In this document: piece after piece, positions 8,931-17,352 of the stretch
Position numbering within the stretch: the first letter of the stretch is position 1
Layout: each line of letters opens with the position of its first letter
Assembly (NCBI GenBank): GCA_028293285.1
Contig: JAQGPC010000018.1
Span: 1 to 48,455 of the forward strand
Direction: 5' to 3'
Source: Pedosphaera sp.
GTDB lineage: Bacteria > Verrucomicrobiota > Verrucomicrobiia > Limisphaerales > Pedosphaeraceae
DNA length: 48,455 nucleotides
Notes under the pieces: model-generated
What the model saw: only the letters and a program-made list of their open reading frames with translations
Told to the model about the DNA's origin: nothing
Database searches by the model: none
Program-made: the position numbers and the translations under genes

Positions 8931-10202
8931 ATGCTGACCGTTCCATTTCATAAACCGAGCATTGGCTTGGAGGAAATTGATGAAGTGGTGGATACATTGA
9001 AAGGCGGGTGGTTGACGACCGGTCCGAAGACAAAAAAATTTGAAACAGAGTTTGCGCGGTACTTGGGGCATCAACACGCTGTCGCCGTGAACTCTTGCAC
9101 GGCCGCCCTTCACCTTGCACTTGAAGCGATTGGTTTGGAAGCCGGTATGTCCGTGGTGGTTCCAACGATGACCTTTGCCGCCACGGCTGAGGTCGTCCGC
9201 TACTTCAATGCCAAGCCTATTCTGGTTGATTGCCAGGCGACAGATTTCAATATGGACGTTGCGGATGCGGAGTTAAGGATTCAAACCGCCCTGACTCGTG
9301 GGGAAAAAGTAACCGCCATTATACCAGTCCATTATGGTGGCCAGGTGGGCGACGTTGCGGGAGTGGCAACGCTGGCACAACGCTACAATTTAAAGATAAT
9401 CGAAGACGCAGCTCACTGCTGTCCGGCATTTTATCGGTTGGATGCTAATGCACCCTGGCAATCTGTTGGCACCGCTGCTGATATTAGTTGCTATTCGTTC
9501 TATGCGAATAAAACCATCACAACCGGCGAGGGTGGCATGGCTTGCACCAACCGGATCGATTACGCCGACCGCATGCGGACCATGTCCTTGCATGGAATTT
9601 CAAAAGATGCGTGGAAACGATTTACTTCCGAAGGCTCCTGGTATTACGAGATCATCGCGCCCGGTTTCAAATATAACCTGACCGATATCGCTTCAGGGAT
9701 TGGTTTACATCAATTGCGCAAGGCAGACCTGCTACGGCATCAACGGATGCAATTGGCAAATCGCTACGCGGAATTATTGGGCGCAGTGGATGAACTTATT
9801 CTACCGACGGAACACCCCAATCGAAATCACTCGTGGCATTTGTATGTCATCCGGTTGAAATTGGAACAGCTCACATTGGATCGCGGCGAAATCATTTCCG
9901 AATTAAAAAAAGCCGGCATCGGGACAAGCGTGCATTGGTTGCCGCTCCATATGCACCCCTACTATCGAGATACTTACGGCTTTCAATCAGAGGATTTGCC
10001 GCAGGCAGCCCGGCTTTATCCGGAAATTATCAGCCTTCCAATTTTCCCCGGAATGACCGGGCCAGAAATTGAATATGTCTGCGATCAACTCAAGAGGATA
10101 ATTGCAGGGCATGTCAAAGCATCAGCAAAAATGCCCCTTCCCAAGTTGCAGGAGACTATCACCGGAAATCTTCAATCAATCACTAGTGGGTGCAAACCGT
10201 AA
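8931..10202 (+). CDS. DegT/DnrJ/EryC1/StrS-family nucleotide-sugar aminotransferase
   Basis: A 423-residue PLP enzyme that transaminates a keto-sugar nucleotide. Motifs include GWLTTGPKTKKFE, NSCTAALHLALEAIG, VPTMTFAATAEVV, EDAAHCCPAF and SFYANKTITTGEGG, with Lys194 as the predicted Schiff-base lysine. NLTDIASGIGLHQL and HSWHLYVIRL follow. The likely partner is the 4,6-dehydratase at 10965, which would make the 4-keto-6-deoxy substrate. That would yield a UDP-4-amino-4,6-dideoxy-HexNAc like the PglE product. The enzyme is longer than PglE (about 390 residues) by a C-terminal tail of unclear purpose. The exact sugar cannot be told from sequence alone. Confidence 0.9.
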   Translation: MLTVPFHKPSIGLEEIDEVVDTLKGGWLTTGPKTKKFETEFARYLGHQHAVAVNSCTAALHLALEAIGLEAGMSVVVPTMTFAATAEVVRYFNAKPILVDCQATDFNMDVADAELRIQTALTRGEKVTAIIPVHYGGQVGDVAGVATLAQRYNLKIIEDAAHCCPAFYRLDANAPWQSVGTAADISCYSFYANKTITTGEGGMACTNRIDYADRMRTMSLHGISKDAWKRFTSEGSWYYEIIAPGFKYNLTDIASGIGLHQLRKADLLRHQRMQLANRYAELLGAVDELILPTEHPNRNHSWHLYVIRLKLEQLTLDRGEIISELKKAGIGTSVHWLPLHMHPYYRDTYGFQSEDLPQAARLYPEIISLPIFPGMTGPEIEYVCDQLKRIIAGHVKASAKMPLPKLQETITGNLQSITSGCKP

Positions 10203-10230
10203 GCGGGCAGTTTTGAAGTGGTTTAAGTTC

Positions 10231-10236
10231 AAGGAG
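10231..10236 (+). promoter_or_regulatory. Ribosome-binding site AAGGAG deciding the start at 10248
   Basis: AAGGAG lies 11 bases upstream of ATG 10248 and 5 bases upstream of an in-frame TTG at 10242. Both are possible. The ATG is preferred because only two residues differ and TTG is rarer. Confidence 0.55.
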
Positions 10237-10247
10237 CCGGGTTGATA

Positions 10248-10871
10248 ATGAGAGCAAATTTCTTAAAACGCTTTTACGATCTCCTTTTTTCCTTCCTGGG
10301 TTTAATGGTGCTCAGCCCACTGTTGGTGTTAATTGGCGTGGTAGTAAAAGTTTCTGATGGCGGCCCGGTATTTTTTCGTCAACCGCGGGTGGGCTTTCAT
10401 GGGGAGATATTCCGTATCTGGAAATTCAGGACCATGATTGTAAATGCCGAGCGAATTGGCCTGAGTGTCACGCGAAACGGTGATCCTCGCATTACCATGG
10501 TTGGACGTTTCCTTCGTAAAACAAAAATGGATGAACTGCCGCAACTTTGGAATGTTTTCAAAGGAGAAATGAGTTTGGTTGGTCCCCGCCCGGAGGTTTC
10601 CAAATATGTTGACCGTTATACGTCCGAACAAAGAAAAGTTCTGGCTCTTAAGCCGGGCATTACCGATTTGGCCACACTGGAATTTCGAAACGAAGAAGAG
10701 CTGCTCAAATCGGTTGAAGACGTGGAAAGTTTTTATCTCAGCTATTGCGTGCCCCGGAAAATTGAATTGAACCTGCAATATGCCCGGAAAGCAAACCTGT
10801 GGCAGGACTCGAAAATTATTCTGCAAACCTTGCTTCCAAGGACTTCTGCCAAGATATCTGAAGCAAGATGA
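10248..10871 (+). CDS. Initiating sugar-phosphate transferase (PglC/WcaJ catalytic family)
   Basis: A 207-residue polyprenyl-phosphate phosphoglycosyl transferase that puts the first sugar-1-phosphate on undecaprenyl phosphate at the cytoplasmic face. It has one N-terminal hydrophobic segment (about residues 8-32, reentrant in PglC-type enzymes). The family signatures [42 protein letters not shown] and KPGITDL follow. It is the short monotopic form, without the four-helix domain of WcaJ/WbaP. PglC relatives often use UDP-diNAcBac-type sugars, which fits the neighbouring aminotransferase and dehydratase. It starts repeat-unit assembly for this locus. Confidence 0.93.
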   Translation: MRANFLKRFYDLLFSFLGLMVLSPLLVLIGVVVKVSDGGPVFFRQPRVGFHGEIFRIWKFRTMIVNAERIGLSVTRNGDPRITMVGRFLRKTKMDELPQLWNVFKGEMSLVGPRPEVSKYVDRYTSEQRKVLALKPGITDLATLEFRNEEELLKSVEDVESFYLSYCVPRKIELNLQYARKANLWQDSKIILQTLLPRTSAKISEAR

Positions 10872-10964
10872 TCGTTCGAAAAAGCGGCCCGTCCATTGGA
10901 GGCGGGCCTCAGCAAGCTTGATACCACCCGCTTAACCCGAAAAACGGCGTTCTATATAAAGCCC

Positions 10965-12992
10965 ATGGACATCTATAAGCTGCGATACTTACGAATTCTG
11001 TCAGTTGTGCTGATCTACGGCCTGGTGTTGGTCAGCAGCCTTTGGCTGGCCTATTTGCTCCGGTTCGAGTTCGCGATTCCGCTGTACGAAATGCAACTAA
11101 TTCCCCGGCAAATTTTGTTCGTTGTGCCATTCCAATTAGCCTCACTTCTGCTCATCGGCCAATTCGCCGGGCTTTTGAGCTATTTCAGCATTCCCGACTT
11201 GCGTCGGCTATTTTATGGATTGGCCTTTCCATTCTGCTTTTTGCTCGTGCTCTGGTACTATGATTTTGCTGCAAGTCTGCCGCCGCGAAGTATTCTCTTG
11301 GAAGATTTTCTTTTGGCCTTTGGTGGCCTATCAGGAAGCCGCTTGGTCTTTCGCCTGATCCGGGAACGACATCGCTCTTTGGAAAATAAGCCGCAAAAGC
11401 GAAACCGCCGCATCGGCATCATCGGCGCAGGTGACGCGGGAGCGGCCTTGATCCGGGAACTGATAAGTAAACCGGGATTGGGCATGCAACCGGTTGCCGT
11501 TTTTGATGATGACCCTCATAAAAGGCACTCGTGCGTGCATACTATTCCAGTAATCGGCACTCCGGAAAGCTTGGCCGATGCGCGCTCAAGGCTGCGTTTG
11601 GATGAAATAGTCATTGCCATGCCGTCAGCACCGGCACGCCGAATAAGGGAAATTGTAAAATTTCTACAACAGGCACATCTAAAGTTTACCACCGTGCCTT
11701 CGCTACACCAATTAGCCATGGGAGAGGTCAGCGTCAGTCACCTGCGGCCGGTTGAGATTCAAGACTTGCTGGGACGCGAACCAATCCAACTGGAAAAGAA
11801 AAATATTGAGCAATACCTTTCAGACCGGGTGATTATGGTGACCGGAGCCGGGGGGAGTATTGGTAGCGAGCTTTGCCGGCAAATTGCTCAATTCAAGCCT
11901 CGGCGCATTGTGCTGGTCGATCAGTCAGAGGTGCAACTGTTTCAGATCGAGCAGGAACTGATCGAAATGGGCAGAGGTTCCATCATTCAACCCATTGTGG
12001 GGGATGTGGTAGATCGCGCCCGCATGCACCAGATTTTCAAACAAACCCGTCCTGGAGTGATTTTTCACGCGGCGGCTCATAAGCATGTTCCCATGATGGA
12101 GCATCAACCTTGTGAGGCATTAAAAAACAACACAATCGGGACTGTTCAATTGGCTGAACTGGCACTGGAATTTTCCGTCGAACGTTTTGTGATGATCTCG
12201 ACGGATAAAGCCATCAATCCCACCAGCGTTATGGGAGTTACCAAACGCCTGGCTGAGCTGTTTGTGCAGGCACTTCATGCCAGCCAACCAAATCGGACCC
12301 GTTTCATGGCCGTCCGGTTTGGCAACGTGCTCGGCTCCTCTGGCAGCGTGGTTCCCATTTTTAAACGTCAAATTGCAGCGGGCGGTCCGGTCCGGGTTAC
12401 ACATCCCGATGTTACCCGTTATTTTATGACCATTCCCGAGGCAGTCAGTCTCGTGCTGCAAAGCGGTGCCATTGGTTCTGGCGGCGAAATATTTGTTTTG
12501 GACATGGGAAAACCAATTAAGATTGCAGATCTCGCCAAGCAACTCATCGAATTGAGCGGATTCAAACTGGAGGATATTGAAATCGAGTATATTGGTTTGC
12601 GTCCCGGGGAAAAATTATTCGAAGAATTGCAGCATGATGCGGAAAATCTGGCACCTACGAACCATCCTAAAATTCTCCGGTTCATCACCGAGCCGTCTCC
12701 TTTGGCGCGCATTCTGGAACATCTGAAAACTTTGCAAAGTAACTTGCACAATTTAAATCCGAATCAATTGAAGTTGATGATTAGAAAAGCTGTCCCGGAA
12801 TATAGTCCGCATTTGGGGAGTGGAGAAGCGGACACAGCGCCAGCAAATGGAATGGCTTCAGAACGACTCCACCACGGAGAGAAACAACCGGCAATTGTTC
12901 GACGATTACCTGGAATCGAACTTCCAATTTCTGTTGATGTCAATTTGGCAACGACAGTTGAAAACCCAGCCTCGGAAACCGTTGGCGTCTGA
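10965..12992 (+). CDS. WbpM/PglF/CapD-type UDP-HexNAc 4,6-dehydratase, membrane-anchored
   Basis: A 675-residue nucleoside-diphosphate-sugar dehydratase of full WbpM length. Four hydrophobic helices lie in the first 120 residues. A CoA-binding-like Rossmann domain (IGIIGAGDAGAALIREL) follows, then the SDR domain with TGAGGSIGSEL (about 293) and STDKAINPTSVMGVTK. Met replaces the usual catalytic Tyr in the latter, as in WbpM-type dehydratases. The expected reaction is UDP-GlcNAc to UDP-2-acetamido-2,6-dideoxy-4-hexulose. The C-terminal 50 or so residues are low-complexity. ATG 10965 was chosen, because the frame also runs back to a TTG at 10896 through a GGCCCG...CGGGCC hairpin (10886-10908) that is probably untranslated. 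The aminotransferase at 8931 is the likely next enzyme. Confidence 0.93.
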   Translation: MDIYKLRYLRILSVVLIYGLVLVSSLWLAYLLRFEFAIPLYEMQLIPRQILFVVPFQLASLLLIGQFAGLLSYFSIPDLRRLFYGLAFPFCFLLVLWYYDFAASLPPRSILLEDFLLAFGGLSGSRLVFRLIRERHRSLENKPQKRNRRIGIIGAGDAGAALIRELISKPGLGMQPVAVFDDDPHKRHSCVHTIPVIGTPESLADARSRLRLDEIVIAMPSAPARRIREIVKFLQQAHLKFTTVPSLHQLAMGEVSVSHLRPVEIQDLLGREPIQLEKKNIEQYLSDRVIMVTGAGGSIGSELCRQIAQFKPRRIVLVDQSEVQLFQIEQELIEMGRGSIIQPIVGDVVDRARMHQIFKQTRPGVIFHAAAHKHVPMMEHQPCEALKNNTIGTVQLAELALEFSVERFVMISTDKAINPTSVMGVTKRLAELFVQALHASQPNRTRFMAVRFGNVLGSSGSVVPIFKRQIAAGGPVRVTHPDVTRYFMTIPEAVSLVLQSGAIGSGGEIFVLDMGKPIKIADLAKQLIELSGFKLEDIEIEYIGLRPGEKLFEELQHDAENLAPTNHPKILRFITEPSPLARILEHLKTLQSNLHNLNPNQLKLMIRKAVPEYSPHLGSGEADTAPANGMASERLHHGEKQPAIVRRLPGIELPISVDVNLATTVENPASETVGV

Positions 12993-13010
12993 GTTCTCAG
13001 GCACAGATTC

Positions 13011-13811
13011 ATGAACCCATCCTTTATGTTCCGTCTTTTTTTGATGCTGGCACCCTGTCTGGTTTGCTGCAGTTGCACCTCATTGCAATCTAACGCCTTT
13101 CAAAATTATGATGCGAACTCTTTTCAATCAGTTGAAACCACTCAACCTAATCGAGCACGGGAATATTCTGAAAAAACACAACCAGACAAACGAAATTTTG
13201 CAACTTCAAGATTAGCGCCAAGTGGCAGCGCACAAGCATTAAGAACAAATGCCTCGGCAGAAAACAAATCCGAACAGGTTGCGGCGCAAAGGATAAAGGG
13301 AACGCCAACCGAGAAGCCCAGACTCACGCCAGGCGACATGCTTGAACTGAAGGTTTATCAGGAAGAGGAATTGAATTCGCGTGTGCGCATTGATAACGAC
13401 GGCATCCTGACTTTACCCCTGGTGGGGCCGATCTCTGTTGGCGGTAAAACACTGGAAGAAGCGCGTTCTTTGATTCGGGATATACTGGCGAGGGATTATT
13501 TGTTCAACCCGCATGTTTCGCTGACCGTCGCTGAATATGCCAAGCGACGATTCTCGGTGATGGGAGAGGTGAAGCTGCCCGGCTTTTATTCCATACCTGA
13601 AAACGAAAGCTTGAATCTGCTCCAGGCACTTTCCATGGCGGGCGGATATACCGTCTTTTCCAAGGGGAATAATATTCGCGTCAAACGGGTTATGAATGGC
13701 AAGGAGACAATTTTGCGGGTGGATGCGGCAGCCATGGCGAAGCATAAGAATGTTAAAATGTTGGAAATCCAGGCGGAGGACGCCATCGAAGTGGGCCAAT
13801 CCCTTTTTTAA
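13011..13811 (+). CDS. Wza-like outer-membrane polysaccharide export protein
   Basis: A 266-residue Poly_export/SLBB protein forming or contributing to the outer-membrane export channel. The N-terminus is a signal peptide ending in a cysteine cluster (CLVCCSC). Cys22 would be the lipidation site, although the lipobox is not canonical. After a poorly conserved Ser/Thr/Asn-rich linker (about 25-100), the export domain begins at TPGDMLELKVYQEEELN. It continues through DNDGILTLPLVGPISVGGKT, LARDYLFNPHVSLTV and an SLBB domain (FSVMGEVKLPGFYSIPE). It is shorter than E. coli Wza (about 380 residues) and appears to have one SLBB domain and no C-terminal amphipathic barrel helix. It is followed three bases later by the copolymerase gene. 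Confidence 0.9.
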   Translation: MNPSFMFRLFLMLAPCLVCCSCTSLQSNAFQNYDANSFQSVETTQPNRAREYSEKTQPDKRNFATSRLAPSGSAQALRTNASAENKSEQVAAQRIKGTPTEKPRLTPGDMLELKVYQEEELNSRVRIDNDGILTLPLVGPISVGGKTLEEARSLIRDILARDYLFNPHVSLTVAEYAKRRFSVMGEVKLPGFYSIPENESLNLLQALSMAGGYTVFSKGNNIRVKRVMNGKETILRVDAAAMAKHKNVKMLEIQAEDAIEVGQSLF

Positions 13812-13814
13812 ATC

Positions 13815-15965
13815 ATGAGATATGCCTTGCCCAATCCGCCCGAAGCCAGCGAGCCAGCGAGTTCACTGAATGGACGGCAACTATTTCAAGCTCTTATCGA
13901 GAAATGGTGGCTTATTCTCATGCTATCGCTGGCGATGGGGGCGCTGGGTTTTATTTATGCGCGCAGGATGCCCACCAATTATCTCGCGAAAGTTGTGTTG
14001 CAAGTGGATCAAGAGGAGCAAAAGTTGATTGGTATTGAAGATGTGTCGCGCCAGGACCTGCGGGCAAGTGAAGTCGTTAATACCATCATTCAGAGTATCA
14101 AAAACAGCAGCGTGCTGCAGCGGGTGGTCAAAAGCAATCACCTGGCTTCAGAGCCGTTGTTCCTCCCGAACTCTCCCACGAATCTATCAGAAGCCAGGTT
14201 GGCGGGTGCTCTGTCGGGAATGATCACTGCCAAGCTGCGGCCTGAAACGCGTCTTATTGATCTGACGGTGGTTCATCCCAGTGCTGAGATGGCGCAGAAG
14301 TTGGCGAATTCAGTCGCACAAGAGTTTATCAGCCAAAACCTGGATCAACGTTTCGGCGCCACGAAGGCAGCCAATGAATTATTATATGATGAAGCTGGCA
14401 AACTGAGAGACAAACTCGAGAACTCTGAAAAAAAGCTTCAGGCTTATAAGGAATTGAATCAGACAGTTTCCCTGGAGGAGCGGCAAAATATTATCGTCGA
14501 AAAGCTCAAGGGGTTGAATCTAAAATATACTGCGGCGAAGGCGGATTGCCTCCAATTTGAAGCTGATCTTAAACAAATCCAGAATTTAACCAACCAGCCG
14601 GATGCCATATTGACCCTATCGAGTGTTTTACAAGATCCAGCCACTTCGGAGATTCGGCGGAAAGTTGTGGAACAAGAAGCCCAAGTGGCGACGCTCTCAT
14701 TGCGTTACAAGCCCAAGTATCCAAAAATGGTGCAAGCCCAACAACAATTGGATGACTTGAAAGCCGCTTTAAGGCATCTGGCTCTTAGCGCACCTAAATT
14801 AATCCAATCCTCATACGAAGTGGCACTGGCCCGGGAGAACAGCTTTGCCAACGCTTTGAAGGAAGTGCAATGGGAATCCCTCGAACTTGATAAAAAGGGA
14901 ATTCAATTCAATGTGTTGATGCGGGATGTTCTATCGGATCGCGCGTTATATGAATCCGTGTTGAAACGATTGAAGGAAACGGACGTGAGTAAGGGGCTTG
15001 AAAAAACAAGCATTGCCGTGGTCGAGCCAGCAGGGAAACCAGGCAAATCAGTGAAACCTTCCACTTCACTGGTAACGGCTCTGGCAATGGTGGTGGGACT
15101 TATTCTCGGCGTGGGAATTGTTTATCTTCTGAAAATGTTTGATAATTCCATTCGAACAGTTGACCAGGCTGAAGCAGTTCTGGGTTTGCCAGTTTTGGCG
15201 GCTATTCCCGTAACCAAAAGATTAAGAAATGGAAACAGCCTGCACGTGGTTGCGAAAGAACCCGGGTCCATTTGTTCCGAAGCGTTTCGAACATTGCGCA
15301 CCACCACCAGTATTCTCGGGCGCGATGCTGATAAGCGAATTTTACTTTTCACCAGTGCCGATCCCGATGAAGGGAAGACATTTTTTAGTTTGAACCATGC
15401 CATTTGCAAGTCGCAGGAGGGCAAGCGCACGCTGCTGATCGATTTGGATTTGCGACGGCCCGCCGTTGGAGAATGTTTTTCATGTCCCCCGGAAACGCCC
15501 GGAGTTACCAATTATTTGCTCGGTGAGAGTTCACTGTCTGATCTGGTGCAGACCACACCTTATCCCAATCTGCACATCCTGGTGGCGGGGCCGAAGATTC
15601 CCAACCCGGCTGAAGAATTGGGCCGGGATACCATTAGAAAATTAATCGAGGAAGCCGGGCAGGAATACGATCACATCGTGATTGATACCCCTCCGATCAA
15701 TGCCGTGAGCGATACTTTTCTCATTTTACCTCTTGCCCATATTATTTGTCTCGTCGTGCGGGCGGGAAAGACTCCCCAACGCGCCATTCTCCGGGCGGTT
15801 GAATTGATGTCGCGCGCCAATTTTTCGCCCGCCGGCATCGTTCTAAATTTTCTGCCGCCACGCAGCGGCCTTGAATATTATTATCATTACAGTCCGCGCA
15901 ACGGTTATAAAAGCGAAGGTGTTTACGGAGTGAATTATCCGCCCAAGGCTTTGATTGATCCCTGA
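13815..15965 (+). CDS. Wzc-type polysaccharide copolymerase and BY-tyrosine kinase
   Basis: A 716-residue inner-membrane protein that sets chain length and couples polymerisation to export. It has a Wzz domain between two membrane helices (about 31-49 and 417-437). A long coiled-coil periplasmic region (about 190-350) lies between them. The cytoplasmic kinase has Walker A DPDEGKT (Lys521), Walker A' LLIDLDLRRP (Asp543, Asp545) and Walker B HIVIDTPP (Asp624). The tail holds seven tyrosines between residues 688 and 708, the autophosphorylation cluster of BY-kinases. Kinase and transmembrane parts are fused, as in Proteobacteria. No matching low-molecular-weight or PHP-type phosphatase gene is in the window. 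Confidence 0.95.
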   Translation: MRYALPNPPEASEPASSLNGRQLFQALIEKWWLILMLSLAMGALGFIYARRMPTNYLAKVVLQVDQEEQKLIGIEDVSRQDLRASEVVNTIIQSIKNSSVLQRVVKSNHLASEPLFLPNSPTNLSEARLAGALSGMITAKLRPETRLIDLTVVHPSAEMAQKLANSVAQEFISQNLDQRFGATKAANELLYDEAGKLRDKLENSEKKLQAYKELNQTVSLEERQNIIVEKLKGLNLKYTAAKADCLQFEADLKQIQNLTNQPDAILTLSSVLQDPATSEIRRKVVEQEAQVATLSLRYKPKYPKMVQAQQQLDDLKAALRHLALSAPKLIQSSYEVALARENSFANALKEVQWESLELDKKGIQFNVLMRDVLSDRALYESVLKRLKETDVSKGLEKTSIAVVEPAGKPGKSVKPSTSLVTALAMVVGLILGVGIVYLLKMFDNSIRTVDQAEAVLGLPVLAAIPVTKRLRNGNSLHVVAKEPGSICSEAFRTLRTTTSILGRDADKRILLFTSADPDEGKTFFSLNHAICKSQEGKRTLLIDLDLRRPAVGECFSCPPETPGVTNYLLGESSLSDLVQTTPYPNLHILVAGPKIPNPAEELGRDTIRKLIEEAGQEYDHIVIDTPPINAVSDTFLILPLAHIICLVVRAGKTPQRAILRAVELMSRANFSPAGIVLNFLPPRSGLEYYYHYSPRNGYKSEGVYGVNYPPKALIDP

Positions 15966-16044
15966 CCTGAACGCTCTCCTTTGATAGTAGCCCGCAAAGT
16001 TTATCCTAACTGACCGCGTCTCGAACCTTCGACTTTTGAATAAA

Positions 16045-17331
16045 ATGCATATTGCCATTGTCGGCCTCGGCTATGTTGGCCTGCCTCTCTCCCTCCACTT
16101 CGCCCTATCCGGGAGAAAAGTAATCGGGCTCGATGTGGACCCTGCCAAAGTGATCAGCATTAATGAAGGCAGGAGCTACATAAAACATATCGAATCGCAA
16201 CAGATTGCCAAAGCGGTCAGTGCGGGTCGCCTGGTTGCTTCAACGGATTTTGCCCGCATTAAGGAGGTCGCTTCGGTGATTATTTGTGTGCCCACGCCGT
16301 TAAATAAAAATCGCGAACCGGACATCTCTTATATTCTCAACACTGGTGAATCCATTGCGCCTCATTTGTCGCGTGGCACGCTGGTAGTGCTTGAATCAAC
16401 CACTTATCCCGGAACAACCGAAGACGAACTGCGTAAAGTTCTGGAGAAAGGTTCCGGCTTGCGTGCCGGAGTTGACTTTCATCTGGCCTTCTCACCCGAG
16501 CGTGAAGACCCCGGTAATCCGGCAAGTCGCGTTGCGGAAATTCCCAAGGTGGTTGGCGGCTACACTCCGGTTTGCCTGCAAAAGGCCGTGGCATTATATG
16601 GGCTGGCCATCAAGAATGTAGTTCCAGTTTCATCCTGTCGCGCGGCGGAGGCGACCAAGCTTCTCGAAAACATTTTTCGCAGTGTCAACATCGCGCTCGT
16701 TAATGAACTCAAAGTTGTTTATGCCGCCATGGGGATTGACATCTGGGAAGTAATCCATGCCGCTAAAACCAAACCGTTTGGTTACATGCCCTTTTACCCC
16801 GGCCCGGGACTCGGCGGTCATTGCATTCCCATTGATCCGTTTTACCTGACGTGGAAAGCACGCGAGTATGGACAAAGCACGCGCTTCATTGAACTCGCCG
16901 GCGAAATCAATAATGCAATGCCGGAGTATGTGGTGAAGCGGGTGGGGGAGGCTCTCAATGCCATCGGCAAGCCCTTTAGCACGAGCCGCATTCTGATTCT
17001 CGGTTTGGCTTATAAACCCAACGTGGACGATGATCGTGAATCGCCCACGTATCATCTCATGGACATTCTGGACCAGCACGGCGCGGGCGTGGCTTATCAC
17101 GATCCGCATGTGCCAGTCATCCGGCCATCGCGCGAGCATTCACGCTGGGCAGGAATGAGGTCGGTCCCCTGGCGTCGAGAGTTAATCAGTGAGTTTGATC
17201 TGGTGCTGATTGCCACGGCGCACGATGCCGTGAATTACAAGCAACTGGCGAAATGGGCCACGAACATTGTGGATACCCGTAACGTGATAAAAGCAGTGCC
17301 GGCAAAGACCTGCAAACTGTGGAAAGCCTGA
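16045..17331 (+). CDS. UDP-N-acetyl-hexosamine 6-dehydrogenase, WbpA type
   Basis: A 428-residue UDP-glucose/GDP-mannose dehydrogenase-family enzyme that oxidises C6 of UDP-GlcNAc (or UDP-GalNAc) to the uronic acid with two NAD. Motifs are the N-terminal Rossmann IVGLGYVGLPLSLHFA, VPTPLNKNREPD, ESTTYPGTTE, AFSPEREDPGN, and the catalytic PGLGGHCIPIDPFYL with Cys260. ILGLAYKPNVDDDRESP follows in the third domain. The wording around the cysteine is that of WbpA rather than WbpO/TviB. UDP-glucose dehydrogenase activity is less likely. The ATG at 16045 is preferred to the in-frame TTG at 16036. It makes the polymer acidic and probably works with the epimerase at 7758. Confidence 0.9.
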   Translation: MHIAIVGLGYVGLPLSLHFALSGRKVIGLDVDPAKVISINEGRSYIKHIESQQIAKAVSAGRLVASTDFARIKEVASVIICVPTPLNKNREPDISYILNTGESIAPHLSRGTLVVLESTTYPGTTEDELRKVLEKGSGLRAGVDFHLAFSPEREDPGNPASRVAEIPKVVGGYTPVCLQKAVALYGLAIKNVVPVSSCRAAEATKLLENIFRSVNIALVNELKVVYAAMGIDIWEVIHAAKTKPFGYMPFYPGPGLGGHCIPIDPFYLTWKAREYGQSTRFIELAGEINNAMPEYVVKRVGEALNAIGKPFSTSRILILGLAYKPNVDDDRESPTYHLMDILDQHGAGVAYHDPHVPVIRPSREHSRWAGMRSVPWRRELISEFDLVLIATAHDAVNYKQLAKWATNIVDTRNVIKAVPAKTCKLWKA

Positions 17332-17352
17332 CCAGACCATCCGGAACATAAC

